A stretch of 64,000 bases of DNA, taken from positions 9,572,515-9,636,514 of the forward strand of contig NC_064048.1 of the NCBI RefSeq assembly GCF_932526225.1, read 5' to 3'. Below the pieces are notes generated by a model. The model ran no database searches and was not told where the DNA came from. It saw nothing but the letters and a program-made list of their open reading frames with translations. Within the stretch, counting starts at the first letter, position 1. Each line of letters starts with the position of its first letter. The position numbers and the translations under genes were made by a program. Below are positions 47,301-53,300 of the stretch, in pieces. Source of the stretch: Nematostella vectensis. Its lineage: Eukaryota > Cnidaria > Anthozoa > Actiniaria > Edwardsiidae.

Positions 47301-50300
47301 ACATATCAAACATATTCCCCACGGATAGTGTCCTTCGTATGCATTGCCTTATATGGGCATTGATGCCCATATTTAGAAGAGCTAAAGTTTTCCCGCTCCG
47401 TGATCTCAAGAAAACATGGTGAAAAATACTGATTCCTTTCAATTTGAGACTCGAGGCAAAAATGTGTCAAAAAAACTTTATCGCTTGGTCAAATCTTTAT
47501 CACACAAGTCTTGAAAAGCCCTTAGACCCAGGCCTCCAAGAGATTGGCCGAGCGAGATTTAAGGTCACCCAAATATTAATATGGCCATCTACCACAGGTA
47601 TACCACCATTACCCACCACACAGTCTAACACAGGTATACCACCATCACCCACTTCACCATCTACCACAGGTATACCACCATTTTCCACCAAAACATCTAC
47701 GACAGGTATACCACCATTACCCACCACAACATCTACCACAGGTATTCCACCATTACCCACCACAACATCTACCACAGGTATACCACCATTACCCACCACA
47801 ACATCTACCACCGGCATACCACCATCACCTACCACACAATCTAACAGAGGAATTTGACGCGACTCTGCCGTTACACAGTCATGTCACATTAACACGTAAT
47901 CTATTTGTGCCGTAATCAACTCACATGTCTCATTTGTTACTGTCAATCATTCGTAGCACCACCGTCACCGACAACCCAGCCCATTGCATCGAGTACTGGG
48001 CCAACAGGTATCCCCACCCACCTCGTCCTTCGTAATCATGCATCCACTCGTACATCTTCTTGTCCTTGATAGCATGATTAGAAAGATAGAAAAAGTCTTA
48101 GAAATAGTCTTGAATGCAACCGTTGTAGACCCTCGTTAACTCGAGCTTTGAGAACCTCTTAAACTCGAACTTTGAGAACATCAATTTGAGAGCCAAGTTG
48201 AACTTTAAGAACCTTGTTTACTCGAACTTTAAAGGCAGACGAAAATCGGCGATTGAAGTCATAAATACGATTTTTTTTATTAGATGATTCAACGTAACGC
48301 TTGCGTTAGATCTTTTGAAAGTACGACATGCGTCATTTGCTTTTCCTCAAAGACACTTCCTCATCATCTCTCGAAGAGTTTCTCTCTCGCTTTATGAATT
48401 AATTCATCGAATACTCTCATTTTCAATCCATACCCTCTATCAATGCACATTTAATGATCTCATGGCAAATTTCTGTCTTGTAATATTGTTTTATGTGATG
48501 TTTGTACGCTGTTCTTTAATAAAATGTTACGTTGGTACATAATTTCAGGCCAAATTCTATTGTTCTCAAAGCACTTCCTTTTTAAATTTTGTAAGAGATT
48601 TTTTTAAGAAGAGTGTGAGAGAGAGAGGGGGGGGATAGATAGGGAAGAGGGTGAGGCAAGAAGGCAGATATAATCCCTGTCATGGGATTCACGTGTAATC
48701 CAACCTTTTTCTCGATGTTTCTAGCTTCAAGTGGTACAACTCAAGGAGTCGCGACAAACGGACCAACGGTGGCGACCACGCCCAAGCCCAACGGCGGAAC
48801 AGGTATGTTAGTGGTAACTATTAAGGCTATAAATATCATCATAATCATAATAGTTATCATTCTCGTCATCACCTACAACACTACTACAATGGCGGATTTC
48901 AGGGTTTCACGAAGGTGGGTAGGGGCTACCAAATAGAGGAGGGAAGCCTAAAACATATGGCGGGTGTCAAATCTGAGGAATATAGCTCCTATACATTTCT
49001 TTAATACTTCCTTGCGAATTTGGCGATTGGAGGAGGATGGGGGGGGGGGGGGGTGTGGTGGTCATCATCATCATCATCCATACCTTCATTACCATCATCA
49101 TCGCAATCGTTACAAAACATCAGCGAGAAGTTACACCCGTCTATCGTCGCTTTTCTCCAGGAATGTCCCAGTTACCCTCTGTTAACACATCCATGGTGTC
49201 GTCCCTTGTGTCCTAATGTTAACCTATATTCGAATGCTGTCCATTGTTCTCAGGAATGTTCCAGTACCCTCTGTTAACACATCCATGGTGTCGTCCCTTG
49301 TGTCCTAATATTCACCTATAATCGAATGCTCTCCATTGTTCTCAGGAATGATCCAGTACCCTCTCTTAACATCGATGAACTCTGTCCGCCTCATTCACGG
49401 CGCCGGCCCACTTGTCACGGATGAGACTATCACAAAGAAAGCGCAAGAATGGGCCAATAAGATTGCCGCGTCTGACAAGGAAGGCATCGATACCGACTCG
49501 CCTTATGGTGCGCTAATCTGCAGCCGAGTGGACCCCATTCAGGATCTGGACCTAGCAAAGCAATGTGTCGGGCAGTGGTACAAGACAGCGAAGGTATCTG
49601 ATCGGTTATTTATTGTCTATTCGATACCACGTCGGTACAAAATCGCCTCTGGCCGCCATTCAGGACCTTTGCCTAGCCATGCCATGTGTCTTCGAGTTCA
49701 AATCGAATATAAGAGTAAAGTTGTATAAACATGCGTTTTTTTATACTTCTTGACGTAAAGGCAAGCAAATCGGGCTGCCCAACTGGCTACGATAAAGATG
49801 TTACTTTCTCCCAATAAGATATGAAATGTTCAGCGCCTTATCGCCATTCGTCAGATACATAATGCATGTTGTTGTTCGACTTCTGGAAGAAAGCCGTTGT
49901 GAATAGCGTTAATATATAGGGATTAAGGCAACCCTAAATATATTTTTTGTTTCGCGATTTATAGGACTACGACTGGGCCGAGCCCGTCGTACCTGGGAAG
50001 GCCGGTAGCTTCGTCCAACTCATATGGAAGTCGGGTCGTCGTGTTGGTATCGCAAAGGCGCGAAGCCCGTCCGGAAAATTCTACGTCGTGGCTTATATCG
50101 ATCCTCCAAGCAGCGAACAGAACATGAAAGACAATGTGGGGTCTGTCAAAGGTACATAACTTGCGGATCTTTAAGTAAAGTAATTCATTATACCAAAAAA
50201 GCATGCTATCGCTTCTAGTTAACTTTCTTGTTTTCGAATATTATTAGTGAGATAATTCTTGCTTCACTCTCACTAGCAATATTTAAATTACTAGCAGTGA

Positions 50301-53300
50301 AACTACGCGCATCTACTGGACTTGTGTCTAAGAAATCCAAGAATTTGTTATCTAAGAGAACACCAATCAAGATGCCATTTTTAGATGTGACTGTTTAATT
50401 GAAACTATGAGTAATTAATTCCTGGGCCTCAAACCCTTTACAACTTTTTTCTGGCTTTAATATTTCAAACTTTTATAAAAGGTTGTGAATTGATGGCAAA
50501 AAAAAAAATAATAATAAATCCGGGTATGAAGAAGCAGATGATAAAAAAGCAAACAAAGGTTTTATGCTCCTGATCAATGCTAAATGACTCAAAAAATCCA
50601 TTTCCATCGGCTAATTTAAACGATTTGATTTTTAATCAAATACCGTCAATAACGTATCAGACTTCATCAGTAGATTGTTATTTTTCTATTTTTGTGAAAA
50701 AAGCGATGTATCTACAATTATAATCATTCTTTAATAACATCTGTTTTTTTGTATTGTTGCAGATCTTGTCGAGCCAAGCGAAAACGGTGAGAACGAAAGC
50801 TTCACTACCTTGATTAACGTAGATGGACCTAAATAACTGATAAAACCTTTTTTCCTCCCATAGGTGAATGCCCGGCTGACTTCGTCCGCAACGAACGTTC
50901 TTGCTTCTTCCATCAACAAACACCACTGACCTGGGAAAATGCCATCGCCCAATGTGCACAAAAGGGCGCATCCCTTGCATCCGTTCAGACAAAGGAGCAA
51001 AACACTTTCGTCAGCGGCCTTATTGGTGAGTTACTTAAAGGTGCGGTGCCATCAGATGTAAGCATGGGTTTTGAGTTTCGCGTAGGCCACTCTAGTTGGT
51101 TAAAGGGTCTGTGTCATTAGTTGCGCGTCTACAGTAGTTTGCGTTAAAGAATCATCTAACCCATGGAAAGGTTTAATGTTTGTGGTTAACCATGAACAGG
51201 ATAAAGCAACAGCTGCTTGAAGCGGCATAGTCAGCAGTTTACTTCCGGTCAATTACGTAACAATATCCGATTTTAAACGGTAAACTCCAAAAATATATTT
51301 GAAAATTGTACAGGCAGGAGGATGTGGCTGATAACTTAAAGCGGATTCTAATAGATTTGTTTGTCTTTTGTCGGTTGAGTTTTACGTCGGCCCGACGGAA
51401 GTAGACTGGAGTTGCCGCATGGAAGTGCAAAAGGCAGCCACCTATCTAGTTTATCCTCCCTAGTCTGCTATCTCTATATCTTTTCTATTACTTTCCATTA
51501 CTTTGTTAATGTTCCTACAGGCGGTAAGGAGGCCTGGATCGGTTTCCATGACCACCAAACAGAGAGTAGATACACGTGGGTGAACGGCGCGCCCGTCAAC
51601 TTCCACGAGTTCCTTCCTTCTGAGCCAACCGGTGTTGGCGAGGACTGTGTCGCCATGGAAACCAGAGCAGAGGGAACGGGATGGGCGGATCGCAAATGCA
51701 CGGACAAGATACCATCTGTGTGCATGATGCCTGTCAGAGGTAATAGGAGGGGAGGGGGGGTAATTATGCCTGTCAGAGGTTAAGAGAAGGGAGGATGAGG
51801 GGGAATGATGCCTGTCAGAGGTAAAGAAGAGCGAGGGGAGGGGGAATGATGCCTGTCAGAGGTAAAAAAGAGGGAGGGGAGGGGGGATGATGCCTGTCAG
51901 AGGTAAAAAACAAGGAGGGGAGGGGGAATGAAGCCTGTCAGAGGTAAAGAGGAGGGAGGGGAGGGGGAATTATGCCTGTCAGAGGTAGGAGAGAGGGGAG
52001 GGGAATGATGCCTGTCAGAGGTAAAGAACAGGGAGGGGAGGGGGAATGATGCCTGTCAGAGGTAAAGAGGAGGGAGGGGAGGGGGAATGATGCTTGTCAG
52101 AGGTAGGGGGAGGGGAGGGGGAATGATGCCTGTCAGAGGTAAAGAAGAGGGAGGGGAGAGGATTGCATGATGGCAATACAATGCATTTGCTGTTACTTTA
52201 GGCAACCTGACATACAAGATCACAGTCCACGTGCAGAAAGATAACATTACCCAAGGCCAAGGTCAGGGTCAAGCCCAAGGCCAAGGTCAGGGTCAAGCGC
52301 AGGCGGTAGCCCGAGACGGAACACCTCAGAACCTAGCCGAACTCGTCAAGAAAGTGGTCAGTACTAAATCGATTGAACGAAAACAAATGAATATGCACAG
52401 ATCTGTAGAATTAAAGATATTCGCTTTTTATGGAACCCATACCTGCGAAGAAAAAAAAAACACCTCGAAAATTCTGTAATGTAGAATCACACGACACCTA
52501 TATCGCCAAATAAAAGGCCCCCAAAGCCGCCGTCTTGGCCATATAACTAAGCGTTGTTAACGATTTTATAACTTTCACATCAAGGGTTCTCTTCTCATTA
52601 AGGCAATCAGTCGAGGCCCACAATCAATCAATCTTACCGCTTATTTGATGCCTTACGCTCAAGCAATCAGTCGAACCTCATAACCACTCAATCTTACCGC
52701 ATATTTGATGCCTTACGCTGAAGCAATCAGTGAAGGGCCACAACCACTCAATCTTACCGCTTATTTGATGCCTTACACTCAAGCATTCAGTGAAGGGCCA
52801 CAACCACTCAATCGTACCGCTTATTAGATGCCTTCCGCTCAAGCAATCAGTTGAGACCCACAATCACTCAATCTTACCGCTAATTTTTCGCATTATCTCA
52901 GATCAAGATGCCTTACACTCAAGCATTCAGTGAAGGGCCAGGTGGAGGACCTGAGTTTGTTGGTGAATCCGTCAAGTGAGTAGTAAAGGGCGGTTGACAC
53001 TTGCAATATTAGATGCAATTTCTGTCGCAACTGTCGCGGCGATTTTTCTCGCGCGCGCTAATCAAACTTTTTTACATGTTTGAAACCTTTGCAAAAGCGC
53101 TGCGACAAAAAAAGGGGTTGCTTTTCGTTTGCATTAGCGATTTGGCGTTACAACGCGCTAAAGAGAGAAAAAGGCCGCGACAGATGCGACAAATTTTGCA
53201 TCAAATTTTGCAAGTGTCTTCCACGGCCTGCCACTCCGCAAACTACCGAAATATTCGTTAATCATTCATAATCGTTCATAGTCATCATTACGAGTCTCTA

